A stretch of 64,000 bases of DNA from Todiramphus chloris collaris (GCA_025345505.1 JANVCC010000073.1:5035448-5099447), one strand, 5' to 3'; positions 24,912 to 39,570 are shown, counted from the first letter of the stretch. Made by a program: numbers and translations. The notes: a model not told the origin generated them from the letters alone.

Positions 24912-25808
24912 GTAAATCTAAAATAAAATAATGAAAATTCAGTATTTCACTAGGGGAAAGGGAAGAATTGTGAGCATAATAAGCAGTAACTTCCAGAGTA
25001 TCAATTTACCTGTCAGGAGGTTGACTTGGGGTTAGCCATGATTAATATATAGTATTGGCTAGTTTATCTTTTGGATTATGGTAAAAAATAAAATATTCCT
25101 CCCACTGAGACGTGGAAGGTTGTTGATACAGTAACCACTCACACAAAAGGTTTCATGGTAAATGCTTAAGTTTGTTTTAATGAAATACATCCATGAAAAT
25201 GTGTAAGTACTGACATATATAAAAATGGAAAAGTTTTTTTATGGAAGTGCTTGCTTCTCCTCCTTTCACGTTTTATGATTTATTCAGCTTACGTCTGTGT
25301 GTTACTAACTGGAGGCAGTAAGTTACTTCACCAAAAATAGCACCAGGGCCATACTGGTTTAAGTCCATAAACTTCTATAAAATACTCCTAACAATTCTTT
25401 CAATGCAGATGCTGCCTAATTTGGCGTGTGTTCATTTGATGGATCATTCAGTGGTCTTTCAAGTCAAGGATAGTAATTTTATAAAAAATTATTTTAAAAT
25501 AATATATTTGCTTATCTAGTTGGGATACAATTCATTCTACTAATCATACCTTTTTCCTGCCCTTGCAGTATCTCGAGGAATAGCTGCTTATTTAGGAAAT
25601 ACTACTCCTAGTAATGTAGAATCCCTGCACAATTTTGAGAGCAGGTTAAAAATAATACTTGGGTCTTAATTTAGCAAGCACTTGAAAACTGGTGTGGTGT
25701 CAGTGGGTTCTGCAGAGACATGCATCGCTTAAGATTAAACGTGTGATTAAGAAAATTAATCAAAACCCAGCAGTGCTTCCTGGGCTAAGTTCTAGCAGGG
25801 AGACAGAA
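24912..25808. other. Unique non-coding DNA between two CR1 fragments
   Basis: AT-rich; nothing recognised. The two flanking CR1 fragments share orientation but belong to different CR1 types (their 3' UTRs differ), so this interval is not simply an interruption of one element. Confidence 0.5.
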
Positions 25809-25998
25809 TGGTGAGACACTGGCCCAGGTTGCCCAGGGATGTGTTCGCTCCCATCCCTGGGAACGTTCCAGGTCAGGTTGGATGGGGGCTCTGAGCAACC
25901 TGCTGTAGTTGCAGATGTCCCTGCTCGCTGCAGGGAGGTTGGACTGGATGGCCTTGGAAGGTCCCTTCCAACCCAAACCAGTCTATAATTCTATGATA
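25809..25998 (+). mobile_element. Short CR1 LINE 3' fragment
   Basis: About 190 bp carrying the very end of CR1 ORF2 (VRHWPRLPRDV, then a frame change, then SNLL and stop) and the 3' UTR with GGTTGGACTGGATGGCCTT, CCCTTCCAACCCAAACCA and the terminal ATTCTATGAT. It is of the same general type as the copy at 10828-11102. It is heavily 5'-truncated and inert. Confidence 0.93.
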
Positions 25999-28900
25999 AG
26001 TGGGAAGTAAATCTGTTATTTCAATCAAATCACTTAACACTAAGAAAAAAATAGTCTTTTCTTTTTCCCCAAAACTAAGGTTTGTAATTGAAACCAGAAG
26101 ATGATAATTTCCTTCATGTCACGCTCACAGAATGGCTTTTTTTTCAATTCTTATGAAATTCTAGTACCATAGGACTAAATCTTCCCTAGAGAATAACATT
26201 AACCATTGGTCCCCGTTTGTTTTGGCCTATTATTACAGGTGGAAAGTATTGAATGCCTTAGCACTAAAAGTACAATATAGCAGGTATTCAAAATGTACAC
26301 ATAGCAAAATCATATATATCAAGAAAATCTTGGCTTGTTTCTGATATAAAGTATATTCTCTCTGCAAAGTATCAATTGTATAGATATCTACAGTAAAAAA
26401 ACCCACTGGTGCAGTGGCCAGTCTAGAATGTGAATCGGTGCACTCTGTCCTTACCAGGTTTAAAAACCATGATTTATTGATAATGTTCACTAAACCTGAG
26501 TAATTTAATTCAGAGAATTTTCAGTCTCTTTTTAAAAATTCTATATGATACCCAGCATACTGCTCTTCTCCCCTAAAAGTTAGGCACGACATTAATCTTT
26601 CATGTTTATGTAAAGTGTTGAAATGAGATGGAAATTTATACGCTCGCTCCCGAAGGATAATTTCCTAAGCATTAACCTGTCCAGAAATGACTAAATGCAA
26701 CCAACAAAAACTTTTCTGACATGATGATTTAATACAATTGTTGTGTAAAAGGCTATGCTCCATTAAAATAAATGTTTTTCTCAGTCATTGTAATTTCATA
26801 TGGTTCCTAAACTAACGAAGATGTTAACTGTAAAAGTCCTCACTCCACCTACAGTCCTGGAAACACCAAATGCTTTCCAGATCTAAAGGGTACAAGCTGC
26901 AAGTAGAGGGAAAAGAGGCAAAATATTTAATTTTTTTGTTTTCACAAAACTTTAACAGTGCTTGACCACAAGTCAAGAACTCCTCGATAAAACATTTCAA
27001 TCCTACTTCATGAGCTGGTTTTGACATTTTATATTGGTTTCGGCTGGGTTTATGGGGTTTTTTTGTGTGTGTGTTTTTGTTTTGTTTCTTTGGTGTTTTG
27101 TTGTTGGTTTTTTGTTGTTTGCTTTTTTTTTTTCCTATGTTACTTTTGCTTCCCTGTTTGCCACAGTTAGATTTTGCTAGGTCATGTGGATACTGTACTC
27201 TTCCAGAAGCAGGGGTTTAAGGGGACATAGGTAACTCCTTATCCTGGCAGTAGCTTGCACATCATTTCCTACTTGAAAAGATAAAAACAGATCTAGAGTT
27301 TTTCTGCTACTGACTTCCAGTTTATCTTCCTGTTACATAATCTGATTGGCAGGTAAAGCAGGAGGAAGTGCTGTCTCCATCAGAATTATTTTAGCTGTTG
27401 ATAAGTGATGCTCTGTCATGATTCCCAAGTAAACTAGTTGTGTTTTATCACAGAAGCTTTAAACAGTGGTTTGTTTTACGATGGCTACATGGAGAGAGCT
27501 GCCCTTCATGTTCCCACATTTTAAGCCATCCCTCCTAGCTTTGGCTTTTCAAGACTTTATTTCATTCAGATGTAAAAGATAACATCCCACCATCAACACT
27601 GAAACTCTGTGCTTGAATGCTGGTGTAATTGACTTAAAGTTGTTAAAATACAGGGAATCATCAATATGTACCTCGCTTAATCAATTTTTTAGAAACACAG
27701 AATTGACAGTTTAATGAGAAAAGCTTTCCCAGGATCACAGTCCCCTCCTCCTCATTACGAGAATCAGCTTTACATTAAAGAAACAGTAAATCCGATTTGA
27801 TTTCCCTTTCATGAAAGACTGAGCTCTCCCAGGTGTAACGTTTTTTTTTTGGCTGGCTGAGGAGGACAAGCGCTAAAGCAATGAGATAATCAATAAGCAT
27901 TGTTTTTGTATTGTTCATCTTAAGTACATTTGGGCACATTACGCATTTTCCTTAGTGTTTCCTCCTTTCCTAGTCTAGCCCACTACTGAGAGCCAAGCAG
28001 CTATTCAAGGTCAGGCAGTTCCCTGGTTTCAAACTTTTCTTTGGCAATTCTCCCATTGTCATTTGAATTAGCCTTAGCTCATCAACATAGCTTTTAAAAA
28101 TGCCACCGAGATCATGGTTTAACGAACTGAGAAATGAATGTGTTGACCTTACAGTTTTAAAGGGGACCACAGTATGGTTTTGCTCCTGGCCTCATTGGTC
28201 TCATTGTGGAATAACACCTTCAAGTAAATGTGTTTTTCCACAGCTCCACTCCCAGAGTTTAAGGATATCTCTCAATTAGCTGAAGTATTCTCCTTTTAGA
28301 GCTCAAACGTCTTGGAGTAGGTTAACCAAGTGGTGTAATTTGCTGGAGACTTTCTATCAGGTCATTGAACTTTTAAGCTGCGTAAAAGTCAGTGAGTTAG
28401 AATCCCACAGTGAAAGATTACTTAAATATTTGTATTTAAATATTACCTAAATCTGAGGATTTCACAACTTCTTACCTCTCATTTTCTGACAAAGCACTCG
28501 AGCACTCTTACACAAGGACCTTCCTGATTGCGGTGGGAATGATTGTAAGGAAAGGAGAGGGAAAATAGAAAGTAAACAAAACCAAAGCATACTTCAGCTC
28601 ACCAAGAGGGAGACGGCAGAATAACTTCAAAGAAAAACTGGCATTCTTGTCTCTCAGCCCTGGGCTCAGCTGGTGGGCATGCATTCTTCTTTCTCACTTG
28701 GGTTAGCAAGTAACCCCCAATCTCGAGATCACTGGAATATCCTTGCCCCATCTCTTGTCTCTGACCTTGTGTTAGTTGGGCATTAGCTACTGATAAGGGC
28801 ATTTCCTAGGAGCCTTTTTACTTTATTCTAATTTGCAGAATCTGATGGGAGGGAATATTGTGGTCCCAGAAGGGATCACCTGAAGAAGTATTGAGACTGC

Positions 28901-29040
28901 TGTATAAATTTAAACAGAAGAACATGGAGAGTTCAGGTAGATTTTACATAAAGCAGTCATTAAAAAACAAAACAAAACGCAACAAACCTTTAAATTAATT
29001 TCAGCGCAGCCCGCCTGTTCTCTGTGCATGCAGACTCACA
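25999..29040. other. Unique non-coding DNA with T/G-rich patch
   Basis: No gene recognised. Low-complexity T/G-rich DNA fills about 27048-27135 and a T10 run lies at 27841-27850. The few frames of 66-85 codons on the minus strand have no supporting features. This begins the 28.7-kb stretch in which I find no CR1 or LTR. Confidence 0.5.
27048..27135. repeat. T/G-rich low-complexity DNA
   Basis: An irregular mix of T runs with TG, TTG and TTTG words, ending in a T11-12 run. It has no consistent unit, so it is low-complexity DNA rather than a true microsatellite. A similar smaller patch lies at 33750-33812. Confidence 0.85.
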
Positions 29041-29400
29041 GGGTGGGATGAATTGAGCATGCTATATTTCATGTTTAGGAAAGTATGCAAATACCTGATT
29101 TAATTCCGTTCATTCAAATGAAAGTTCAGTAAGGTGTGTACATTCTCGCATAATTGTTTGACTGTAGTGTGCAAACCTCTCTTATGCTTCCTATCTCTAC
29201 TCCCGATGTGATTTGCATAATAAATCTTGAAATTCTGGGCTGTGAATATTATCTCATTAATATAATTACCTAATTTCTTGTTTTGTGAATTATAATAGAT
29301 GAGTAATAATAGTCTGAGCTTATTATCTCATTTTCTCCTGCGCTTTGTGATCACAGTAAACAGATTAGAAATATGATTTTTATTATTATTATTTTTTTAT
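29041..29400. promoter_or_regulatory. Possible conserved non-coding element with two POU octamers
   Basis: Contains perfect octamer words in opposite orientation, ATGCAAAT at 29085-29092 and ATTTGCAT at 29211-29218, plus ATTAATATAATTA and TAATTACC words at about 29255-29270. This evenly AT-rich, motif-dense, repeat-free texture resembles vertebrate developmental enhancers. Conservation itself cannot be seen from one sequence; the call is an inference and octamers at this density can occur by chance. Confidence 0.3.
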
Positions 29401-32400
29401 TTTAAAAGTAGGGATTATTCAAATAACACAATGATTATGCGACCCATTTGTGCACAAGCAAAACACCTGAGAGATTCTAGCTGTGGGCTGCAGCATCCTT
29501 TCAGGCACCTATGTGTGATCCTGGCCTTCATTAAGGTTTCCTCGTCGTGAGGAACTAGATTTCCTGTACTTGGACACCACAAGGTGCATTAAACACCAGT
29601 TTTATCTTTAATTTCAGAAAATTAAAGCCAGATTATTAAAGGATTCTGGTCCCTGCAGAGACAAGTCTAAGATACCTATGCTATTTGTGGAGAAAGTGTG
29701 CTTACATTAAAAAAATTCTTAGTTTAATTGCAGTTACAATTTCCTGTAAATATTTAATGTCTGAATAATTTGTATTGGCATGGATAATCTCCTAGAATCC
29801 AGTGAAACCACTCTTGCTTATAGAAGGTTTTGTGTATTTGCAGGGTTCTTCTGCAAAGAGAACTTCTTCTCAGGCAGATCTTTCAAGCTGATTTGCTATT
29901 TTTAACATATTAACATTTGCCTTCTAAATATCAATTCTGGAATATACAATATTTAACTGGGGAACCAAGTAGGACAATTATACCTTTCCATTAGATCTGA
30001 ATATGTTTTGTCTTAATAAAACTTTATTTCAAAGTGCTTTGAAAGTTTTTATGTTGAAGTTGCTGTTATGCAAGTCTATGCAAGGAGCTCCTAAGGTGGT
30101 TTTCAGAGATCTCAAATACTGCTTTTTCCCAAAAAGTATTAGATCTAATTAAGCAAACTCCCTGGAACCTAAGTAAGGTTTAAAACCAGCAAGGGTATTT
30201 TTAGTAACAGGAGAATGCACAGAATCTATTGCTTATGCATCTTCCACTCCTCATCTGTAGAAGAACATATGATAGTGGTCAAAATCTATTTAATATAATT
30301 CCAGAACCAGAGAGATTCTGAGATCCTGACTCACCAGATAGGCATTTAGAAGAATTTTATCCCTGCTTCCCCTTGTGAGCAGGTGTTGGGTGTGGGTGAG
30401 ACTGGCTACATGAGAGGACACTGATGGCTGAAGATAGTTAAGTGGTGCGTTGTTCCCCCCCTTCCCGAATTTATAAGTTTCAATTTATTTGGCCATGGAA
30501 TTTTTATCTATTTTTTAATCTTTAGCTAGTTTATTCCTCTCATGCATGAATCTTCAGTTCTAAAAGAAATTGTTTTGAGAAAGGAAAAATTTTCCGCAAT
30601 TTTGTTTAACTCTGTTAAAAGAAATCATAATGTAGCAAAGGTGTTAAAGGCTGGGAAATATAAATTGTCAGTTGAAAGTAAATCTGGAAGAAAACTTATC
30701 AGAAAGCAAAGTGGCCTATGAGAATTACTATTGGCCAAGTTGTTTGCTCTGCAGCTATGTGATATGTACATGAAACAAAAGAGAGAATTTAATGGATTTT
30801 TGGCTTTTTCTGTCGGTACTGAATCAGCAGCTTATCTGAGCTGGTGAAAGGCCTCTCAGCCTTCATCAGACTTGGTGGTGTAGCGAAAAAGGAAAAGCTT
30901 TAGAAGGAGAAAGTATGCAATTAGTAGTAGCTTTGGGGGTGGGATGTAGGCACAAGCCATGTTTCAACAGATTTTAAGCCAGTTTTTACCAAAAGCTTAA
31001 TCTTCCCAAGACGTTGGAGATTTCAATAAACATTTCTTTGTAAACTCCTTAAAAAGTAGGACAGTAAAGGCAAAGCTGACAATGAGGACTATGGTGCAGT
31101 ACTGTAATTTCTGCTGAAGTGTTTTTATAGAACATACATTGTCTGTAGCATACTTAGTGCTTATCTGCTTTTGAGAAAACTCCTATTACCTCCAGAGATG
31201 TGCTAAAAATAACCTCTGTTATCACAATTGCTAGCAGAAGGGGCTGATGCGAAGAAGAGAGTGGCATTTCCTCATAAATGCTACACTTTATGAAGTTGAA
31301 AACAGATCGAAAAGCTCAGAGCCAAGGAAGTGCCAGTGATGGTCTCTGGGAAACAAGGAGTTGTCTGGCAGCTCAACTGTGTGGTGACGGTGGTGACTGG
31401 TGCAAGCATGAGCTGCAGAAGTTGCTTCTTTCAATACTTTCTGGCTTGCTACCACATTTTGCTGTGTTGGCTAACAGGAATAAAATGTCAAGAATTACAT
31501 TTGGATTTCCATAATTTCTGTCCAGCATTCTGCAGCATTGCTCTTGAGCTAAATATTTTGTCTTGTACAGAACAAAAATAAGTAACAAGAATGCCAAGAA
31601 ACAGGGGTTTAATGTGTTAAATTAAGCACTGCTGGGAAATTAATAATGGGAAGTGAAGGTCTGTCTTAAACTGCAGAACACATGGGGCATCATAGATGAT
31701 GTTGGTACCTACAGACCAGGTAGGCTGCTGCTATCACAGTCCAGGGGAAAGACAATAGATGATTTCCTGTGCTTGGTAAATCGTGCTCAGTCTCTTCAAA
31801 TATTGCCAGAGGATACACGTAAAGATAAGAGGTTTCATCTCTACAGATTCAGATTGTCTCTGCATTTCATTTATGTGGTTCTAATTAAATGGTAAATGTA
31901 GGATATATGGTTTGTTAAGATGATTTGTTTTGTTTTTCATTTAAGAGACTTAGGGATATAGAAACAAATATAGTAACAGAAGGTGGGACCCTGAACACCT
32001 AGGTTTTGAGACTTGCAAAACCTGAGCTAAATGCAAAGAGTGATTATTACTTAATCATTCTGTGTTGATATGGAAGCCATCCAAAGTTACACTGGAAATT
32101 CTGGCCATTTCTTCAGATTCTCAACTCCTGTGACATTGCTGCAGCCCAGAGGTTATCTATCCATTGCGTCCCTTTGAATTTTTAAAACAAAAACACAGTA
32201 AATATTTTATTGTGTTTTGAATCCTGCTAAACATAAAATTAACCTTTTCCTTATCGTTTTGTTTGCACTGTGTCTTTTTCAAGTGGTCATCAGTAAAGAG
32301 ATGAAAATAGGACACTTCTAACTTCCACAGAAAGCTTTTAATGCACTGCTGTCCTTAAACACATCCTTTTCTTATCGTCTGTATCAGTGAAAATATCCTC

Positions 32401-35400
32401 ATGAAAGAAACAGAATTTTTGAGAAAAGCTTTTCATTTTTAAGTGTCTCTGACAGGAGTAAACATAACATCTCTAGAGTCTTAGCTCACTGAAAAAAATA
32501 CAAAAGACGGGATCTGACAGTAGTTTGGAGGGGATTGCTTCAAATTTGTATAGGTCATTGTAGTCAAATAAATGTATACAGTGCATGCTTAGAAATACCG
32601 TGCTTCTAATTTCCAGCTCTATTGAAAATGGAACTTCTGTTATTCACACTGATGAACAAAAGGAGTTGCAGGATGTTATTATTGGATAAAATCTTTATGG
32701 ACACTTGTCTCTGAAAACCGCGTTGCTATTGATACTGCGGGAGTGATTTGTTGTAACAGCCTGACATGGGAGAGTATTTTCTTGAGTAATGTTATTTGGA
32801 AGAGCATAAACAGAGAAACGCTGCCTTCCTTAACACTAATAAAGGTATCACACATCCGTAAGTGATTTTAAGATGAAATGCCAGTGCATTCTATGTATAA
32901 TTGGTTTCTTAATTTTTGGTATCATTTGCAAGACAAGGATGAGAATGTTTCTTAAGACTCTAGGCTGATCTCTGAACAGAAGGGAATTTTCTGAGACTAT
33001 GTAACTGAAAACTGACTGACTTCCACAGAACTATACAAAATCAAAGCTTTGATCAGAGGGCCAGAGGGACAGAAATCTGGCAGAAACCTTAACTAACCCA
33101 CATACATCTCTGCAAAACACATAATCAAGAAAATCTTATTTACTTGAGCAATCTGCTACAAGATTTTTTTCCCACTGAATGGCCTCAGAGGCTTGTATGG
33201 AAATATGGACAGATTGATGATACAGGACGTTACATTCAGGCCTTTGTTATTCTCTGTTTTTCGGGAATGATCTAATGAGAAGAGTTTTCTATGGGATCTT
33301 TAATTAGGCATTTATTCTACAAACTGTACAATTTCATAAACCCATTGACTAATATCAATTTAAAAAATTGAGGTCATCAGTATGAAATCCCCCCCAGTTG
33401 TTTGAGCTCCAGTTAAATGCTTGTCGATAAATGTGCAGTATCTATATAGCATTTAAGTAAAGTCTCTGAAGTTTGTTTCTACCTGTCATTGCTGTAAATA
33501 GACATTATCTGCTGTGTCATTTCAGAGGCCATTATTTTAAATAATGGAATACAGAAAGAAAATCCCTCGATACTTTTGTTACAAGCAAGGGCTATATTGG
33601 GAATATAACTTCAGATTAATCTTATATTGCCCTGTCTTACAAATGAATGCTAATCAATTTAAAGGGTGAAGGGACTGTCTTTTAAAAGTCTGGCTATGGT
33701 CAATAGAAACTGCATGTTAGTGAAAACAGCAGCTTCCTTCCATGGTGTAGTTTTTTGGTTTGGGTGTTTTGTGGTTTGTTTTCTGTGTGGTTTTGGTTTT
33801 TATATTTTTCTTCTATGTTAACTTCCGCTGTTGCTGCAGTTCTAAGTTAAAGCCGGTTCTAGATCATTTTCTTCTAGCTGTTAAACTCATTTGGAGTAGT
33901 GGAAACAAACACTCATAAAAGCACAGGTCACTGAGAGCAGGTATATTTACTAAGGCCTTAACAGCTTTTTTTTTATGGTTATGGGGATGTAGATTTAAAC
34001 AAACACATAATAAATACAGAGGTGCCTTAAGTTGTCCAGTGGAATTTCTTTGTAGTGTGGAAAGTCTCAAAAAACACGCATGCTCATAATCAAGGAATAA
34101 CGAAATAGCTGAGATGCAAGAAGCCTTTCCTATAAATCTGTAGCTTTGTTGATAAAGTTCAATGACCAATTAACTGTATCGCTGGGTAAAGTGGAAGAGG
34201 TTATAGTTTGTTGTCAGCCAGTGATTTTTCAAGCATTTCTTTCCTGACAGTATAGTTTAGATGTGGGATGATTCAGAAATGGTTGATAAAAAATAAGAAA
34301 TACAATCAATACATGGCAAAAAAAAAAAAGCTGCAAATACTAGAATTACCCATCTTGTGTGTTCAAAATGCATTTATCTGACTCTATCCTTTGTCAGTTG
34401 GAATAATCCATCATAGCTCTGTTTGCTCTTACATTTGAGATGCACTAAGGCAGAGTTCAATGATTTTACTATTACCTCATGACTATACATTGGTGCATGC
34501 TTGAACTTAGGAGCCTGCAAGGTGATTCCTAGGTCTTAGATGCTGGCCTTGCTGTCTCTCTGACACTGAACCATGGTTGAGAGGAGCAGCCCGGTCAGAT
34601 GGGCTAGATGGCTGGAGAGCAGGTTTTGTTGAGTAAGGAGGAGCAGACAACTTGGGGTGTAACCAGGGTGCTGAAGGATGTGACGTAAGGGTGGAATGAC
34701 ATGCTGGATGAAATGCTTCTACTTTTTGTTCAGCTGCAGGCTCAAATGGTTTTATGGACTAGAAGTAAGTAGCACAAGCAGTTGTTTGGCATGTAAGCAG
34801 ATATCTGTAATTACTGAATCATCCTAAACCAATTCTTCACTTTTGCTTTTGAAGTATCGTAAAAGAATTGTAATAATAGTAAACCAATAATAGTATTTAC
34901 CAATGTCACTAGTACTGTATATGAAATCAAAGAAGTGTGAAATGGAGCTCCATAATTCTGCTTCATTTGTCTCTTCTTACAGTAATAGTATTGTCCAGAG
35001 AAATTCAGTTCGAAATTTTAAACCTGATTTATGTATTTAGCATTCCTAAGTATGTTTTATAAATTTGTTTTTCAGTGGTTCTTTTTGTGAGGATATGTGA
35101 AGCAAAAAGATACATCAGCACAAATACTGTGGATTGGTGGGTTTGGACCATTTGCGTTTTGAGATAACTATTTCTTCTCAATTTCTAAATCTCAGATGTA
35201 AACATTTCTATTTCAAATGGTGCTAAGCAAATGCATCTTTTCTTATCTCAAATACTTGAAACTAGGCGTTGACCCAAATTGAAGTCATCGGTTTTAACCT
35301 TCTTTGAACCAGAGGATTCAAGTGTTGATCCTGTTTTCAAACATCTCTGAAACACTTTTTGAGCATGTTTGGTTTATTTTGGAAGGAGCGTGAAACCAGT

Positions 35401-38400
35401 CTTGTTATTTATGTTGAAATAACCAATTTTTGTGTTTTGATTCTGCATTTGCAATGAGCACAGAATAGATGGCAACAAGTAGATAATGTGTGGGACTCTC
35501 GGGAATGGTTCACAAGAGTTTGTGTACATAAGCTCAGCTGAAGTGACTTCGGTGATGTGAAATACTGTTAAATAAACGATTCCCCATTTGCAAAATGTAG
35601 CCCATGTTCTCACATCAGACAGTAATTAAATAAAGGGAGTTTCTACTTCCTCCCAACTCAAGGCATTGGAAGGCATCAGTCGGGCCTCATGGGAAGCGCA
35701 GTGCTAGGAATGTTTTGATAACAGAGCAGCTTTCTAGCATACCAGGGTGGTTAACTTGGGCATATCATGTCAATGCAGGTCAGGCATTGGGAACATAATA
35801 AGGATTTTACATCACGAGGTTGAGATCTCTTTTGGCAAGGTATTGGAAAAGGAATTAAATCTCTGTTTCAATGGTACGATAACAGGACTTGAAGTCATGT
35901 AATTTTCCTCTCTTAGTTTTGCTGTGAAAGTGAATTCCAATTGATTTGTCTATCTGCTGAGAAATTGTATGTAACAAGGAATTCCTACTGTCATTTTTGT
36001 ACTTGGGAGAAATGGACACATCAGATCTCACGTCTGGCAGTGGCCTATGAACTACACTGCTTGAAAGATGGAAATTTTCTATATTAAAAATCATTATAGC
36101 CTATAAATACTAGGTGAAAATATCTACAGACCATCTCTCACACACCAACAGAGAGCATTCAGATACTAGGAAGTCAAGAACCAAATAATTTTATGTAGAT
36201 ATAAAATAAACCAGCTTCACAAATATCTAAATTGAACGATAGCGTCTGACATTTTACTGCACATAGAAGCCCCAAGAACTTTTGTTACGCCAGTATCTGC
36301 TTGAGTATGCTTTTTACTTTGCAGACTTTTCAAGCTCAGCAGCACAGAGCTGGACATAGTGGCACTTTATCTTCCCAAGACCCCGTATTCCGAGAGTATT
36401 CTCGAATTAGGAAATCGCTGTCTTTATAGCCTCTTTTAAAGGGAACTCGGTGCACTGCAGAAATGGCCTCATATAAAACCAGATCTTCTCTTGACCTTTT
36501 AACATATGAATGCTTGCAGTATTTTAGCTCTATGCCACAGTTAGTGCCCCATCACAAAGCAGAGGTTGCATTGCCACCGCTCCCCTGCTTGCTGGGTCTT
36601 GAGGGATGTGGTTAGATGCCAAAACACGTTGACCTGTTTGTTCCTTCCTTGCCAGTAAAAAGATATGTGACTGTGTAGCTGATTTTTGGTACGTAAAGTT
36701 TTCCATTTTTGCTGAGAGTGCAAGTGTCTGTTTCTTCCTAGCGATTATCTCACCCCTGGGATCAGCTGTACCAGTTGCAACCACAAGTGTGAGATTTTTT
36801 CCATATGTATTTATTCATGAAGTGGATAATGTGTTTTAATAACTTCGGCTTGTAATTACAAGAGTGGGGTTTGTCCCTGCCATTTAAGCTTGGATGAATT
36901 TATAGATTGTATTTACTTAGTGACAGACACCAGGAACATGTTCTTTGAAGATTTAGCCTTTTATGGGGCTTTAATAAATAATCTAATAAATCTACCTATT
37001 CTGTGTGGCATAAAGCAGTCGTATGTTCAAACAGTCTCTTTCAGTTGCAAACAGCAACGGAAAAAATGCAATTTTTCTTTTTTTCTTGTACTAAACATGG
37101 TCTTTTTTGATCTTTGGCAACTTTATTATATCTACTGTCCTCAAAGGGCATTTTTAATGACTGGAGCAGAGCTAAAATTTATAGAAGAGCCTGTATTTAT
37201 ATAGCAACAAGGTGGAAGCAAGTGAAGTAAAGAAGAACTTCATTTCCTACAGCGATAGTGTAAGCAGACCTTTCTAAGGTTTTTGCAACAGCCTGGAAAC
37301 ACTCTTTGCACCCCTGTGTAACAAAACCCCAGATATGCTTCCTGAAACTGCAGCTCGTGTCAAAGTGAGTGCTGATTGCTGGTATTCTAATATCATGTTG
37401 AGTTTCTAGTTGCCCCAATTGGTTAATGGTGCATAGTCCTCTAAATACCTGCATTTGGTTTAGTTAAAATGTATACCTTGAAGTTTGGTTATTTCTCCAA
37501 ATATTTTAGCTTGTGCAGAAAGAGGGTTAATTGTTGGAAGACATTTCATCTCAGCAGAAAGTCAAACTGGTTGTGCTTCTGTTGGTTACTTTTCTTTACC
37601 CACTCTGTGGTTAGCTTCCATCAATACAGAGAAAAATTAAAGATTAGAAAGGGTATGAATTTTCAGGAAATTCCTGAAGGAATTACTAAAATTTTTCCGT
37701 ACTTTCAGTTACTTGGCTTAGTTCCAAACTGTGACAGAGCAATTGCTTTTGTTTAGATCCATTTCAGTCTAAGTATATTTAGACTATAGAAGAAACAATG
37801 GTGTTGGTGGCTGTGCAAGAAACTGCAAGTGAGACAGTGATGTAGCTCTTTGGTTGTCTTTGTTCCATACGAGAGTAAATGATATGGGTTTATGGTAATG
37901 CTTTTAATAAGCAAAAGTCATGTTGTCGAACCGGTACCTTCTCTCACCTCGTTTAATGATGTAGTTGAGACTGAGAGCTAATACCCAAGGAGAACAATTG
38001 GTTCCTCCAAAGCACTAAGGTAGGGATTGGTTTTTCCATGGGTCAGAGAGATTTATACCTGTCAGGTCAAGGACCGCATACATGCTGTGAATAGTCTCTG
38101 CTTTACTAAAGTAATTTTCTGATAGAACTGCGAGAAGGATAAAAGAAATAGAGCAAACTTGGGTCTTTTAGCCTACTGCAGATGCAACCTAGGAAAAGGA
38201 GTTACATCTGTAAGGTGCTGAGTCTAGGAGGTGTATAGGACCAAGCAAAGCAGATTAGGGAAGAGAGTCAACAGGATAGTACAGAGCATCTGGAGGGCTT
38301 TAGGAGGGGGGGAAATTGTCCCACATAGCAAAAAGTCTCATGCTGCTGGTGGGAATGTCTGTCTTCTCACCAATAATTTAAAACATAAATTTGCTGACAA

Positions 38401-38879
38401 GCAGCAATTTTGACAAATACACACATCAAAACTGTAATGAAATTAGAGGCTTTGGATACAAAGATTTGGCCCAGTTCTTCACTAAGTTTTTCTGTAAAGA
38501 CAGAGTTTACTGTGCTTTGGAAGAGTTTATCAGAATATTGTCAGAAACAACATACTATTTGTGATAGTCTCCATGTTTGCATGGCTGAGCTGAAGCAGGA
38601 TTTAGATTCCAAGGTGTGTCCTGTCTCAGTAGATCAGAAACAAATGTTTTCTTGAATATAGGGCCATAAACCGTGACCTGTGCCATTAGACTTCAACAAC
38701 TTGCAGAAGCTCAGAGAAGTCAGTTTGGGTGCTGTGGGTATATATGCTTGCCTTGCTCAGGCTGAAGTTTGGTAATCTTGTAAAACAATTGCCAAGCAGG
38801 TTGAATTGAATCTACAAATACATAATGGAAATTTAACTGGCTTAGTTGTATCTGCCATGAGATCACAACAGTTTTCATT
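29401..38879. other. Unique non-coding DNA
   Basis: About 9.5 kb with no gene or transposon recognised. Simple-sequence items are an A12 run at 34318-34329 and T/G-rich DNA at 33750-33812. The open frames of 60-104 codons (for example 33864-34169 minus, 36890-37204 plus) are rich in Phe, Leu, Cys and Ile, as expected for AT-rich chance frames. Confidence 0.5.
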
Positions 38880-39570
38880 TAATCATTAGAATTTCTTCCT
38901 GTGTTAATAAACTAGTTCCTCTATTGTTTATTTCCCACTCTTTAGCCTCTGATGTTCTAACGTTAAATTAATAGCTGTTATCTTTCTGATATTTAATTTA
39001 CACTAATTTAATAGTAGTGCATCTTGGCAGATATTAATTGCAGCATCAGTTCTAGCAATCAATATTTCCTGTAAAATAGACCAAATTGCTTTAATTAGTA
39101 ACAATGTAGGAAGTGTTTTTGTAATTTTTATACCGCTTTGTTTGATAGCAGAATTCTACTTAGCATGCTCATGAGTTCAAATAGTAGGCATTATTCAAAT
39201 GTGATTCTTCTTCCCATACCAGTGATAATTATTAAGCACAGATGAATCATGTTTTCAGTTACTACAACATAGTTGCAACTCAGTGCAGTCTGTTTAAATT
39301 GAATTTATGCTACAATTAAATTCAAAGTTAAGTGATAAATATCTACATTTTTGGTACCTATTTCTGGGCAAACTGACTAAATTTACCTCTTCTGTGCCAA
39401 AGAATCTCATTAAACTAAGTCAGAAATTTTGTTTATTTTACCTTTTATGTCCATTTTATTCAGTGGATTAGGCAGTCATCCTTGTAATTGAATTATGAAC
39501 TTCATCCCGTCTCCAAATGAAGTCTGTGTTGCCGATTACGAAGCAAACTGAGGGCCGCTAGATATAATGA
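38880..39570. promoter_or_regulatory. Possible conserved non-coding block, homeodomain-core rich
   Basis: AT-rich DNA with many TTAAT/ATTAA words (TTAAATTAATAG, ATTTAATTTACACTAATTTAATAG-type sequence, ATTAATTGC, TTTAATTAGTAAC) and almost no simple repeats or mobile-element debris. This is the texture of enhancers near developmental genes. It is an inference only; an AT-rich neutral sequence could look similar. Confidence 0.25.

Noticed and set aside
34540-34720. Moderately GC-rich G/A-rich stretch as another CR1 fragment
   Set aside because: None of the CR1 protein blocks or the 3' UTR and tail words could be found on either strand.
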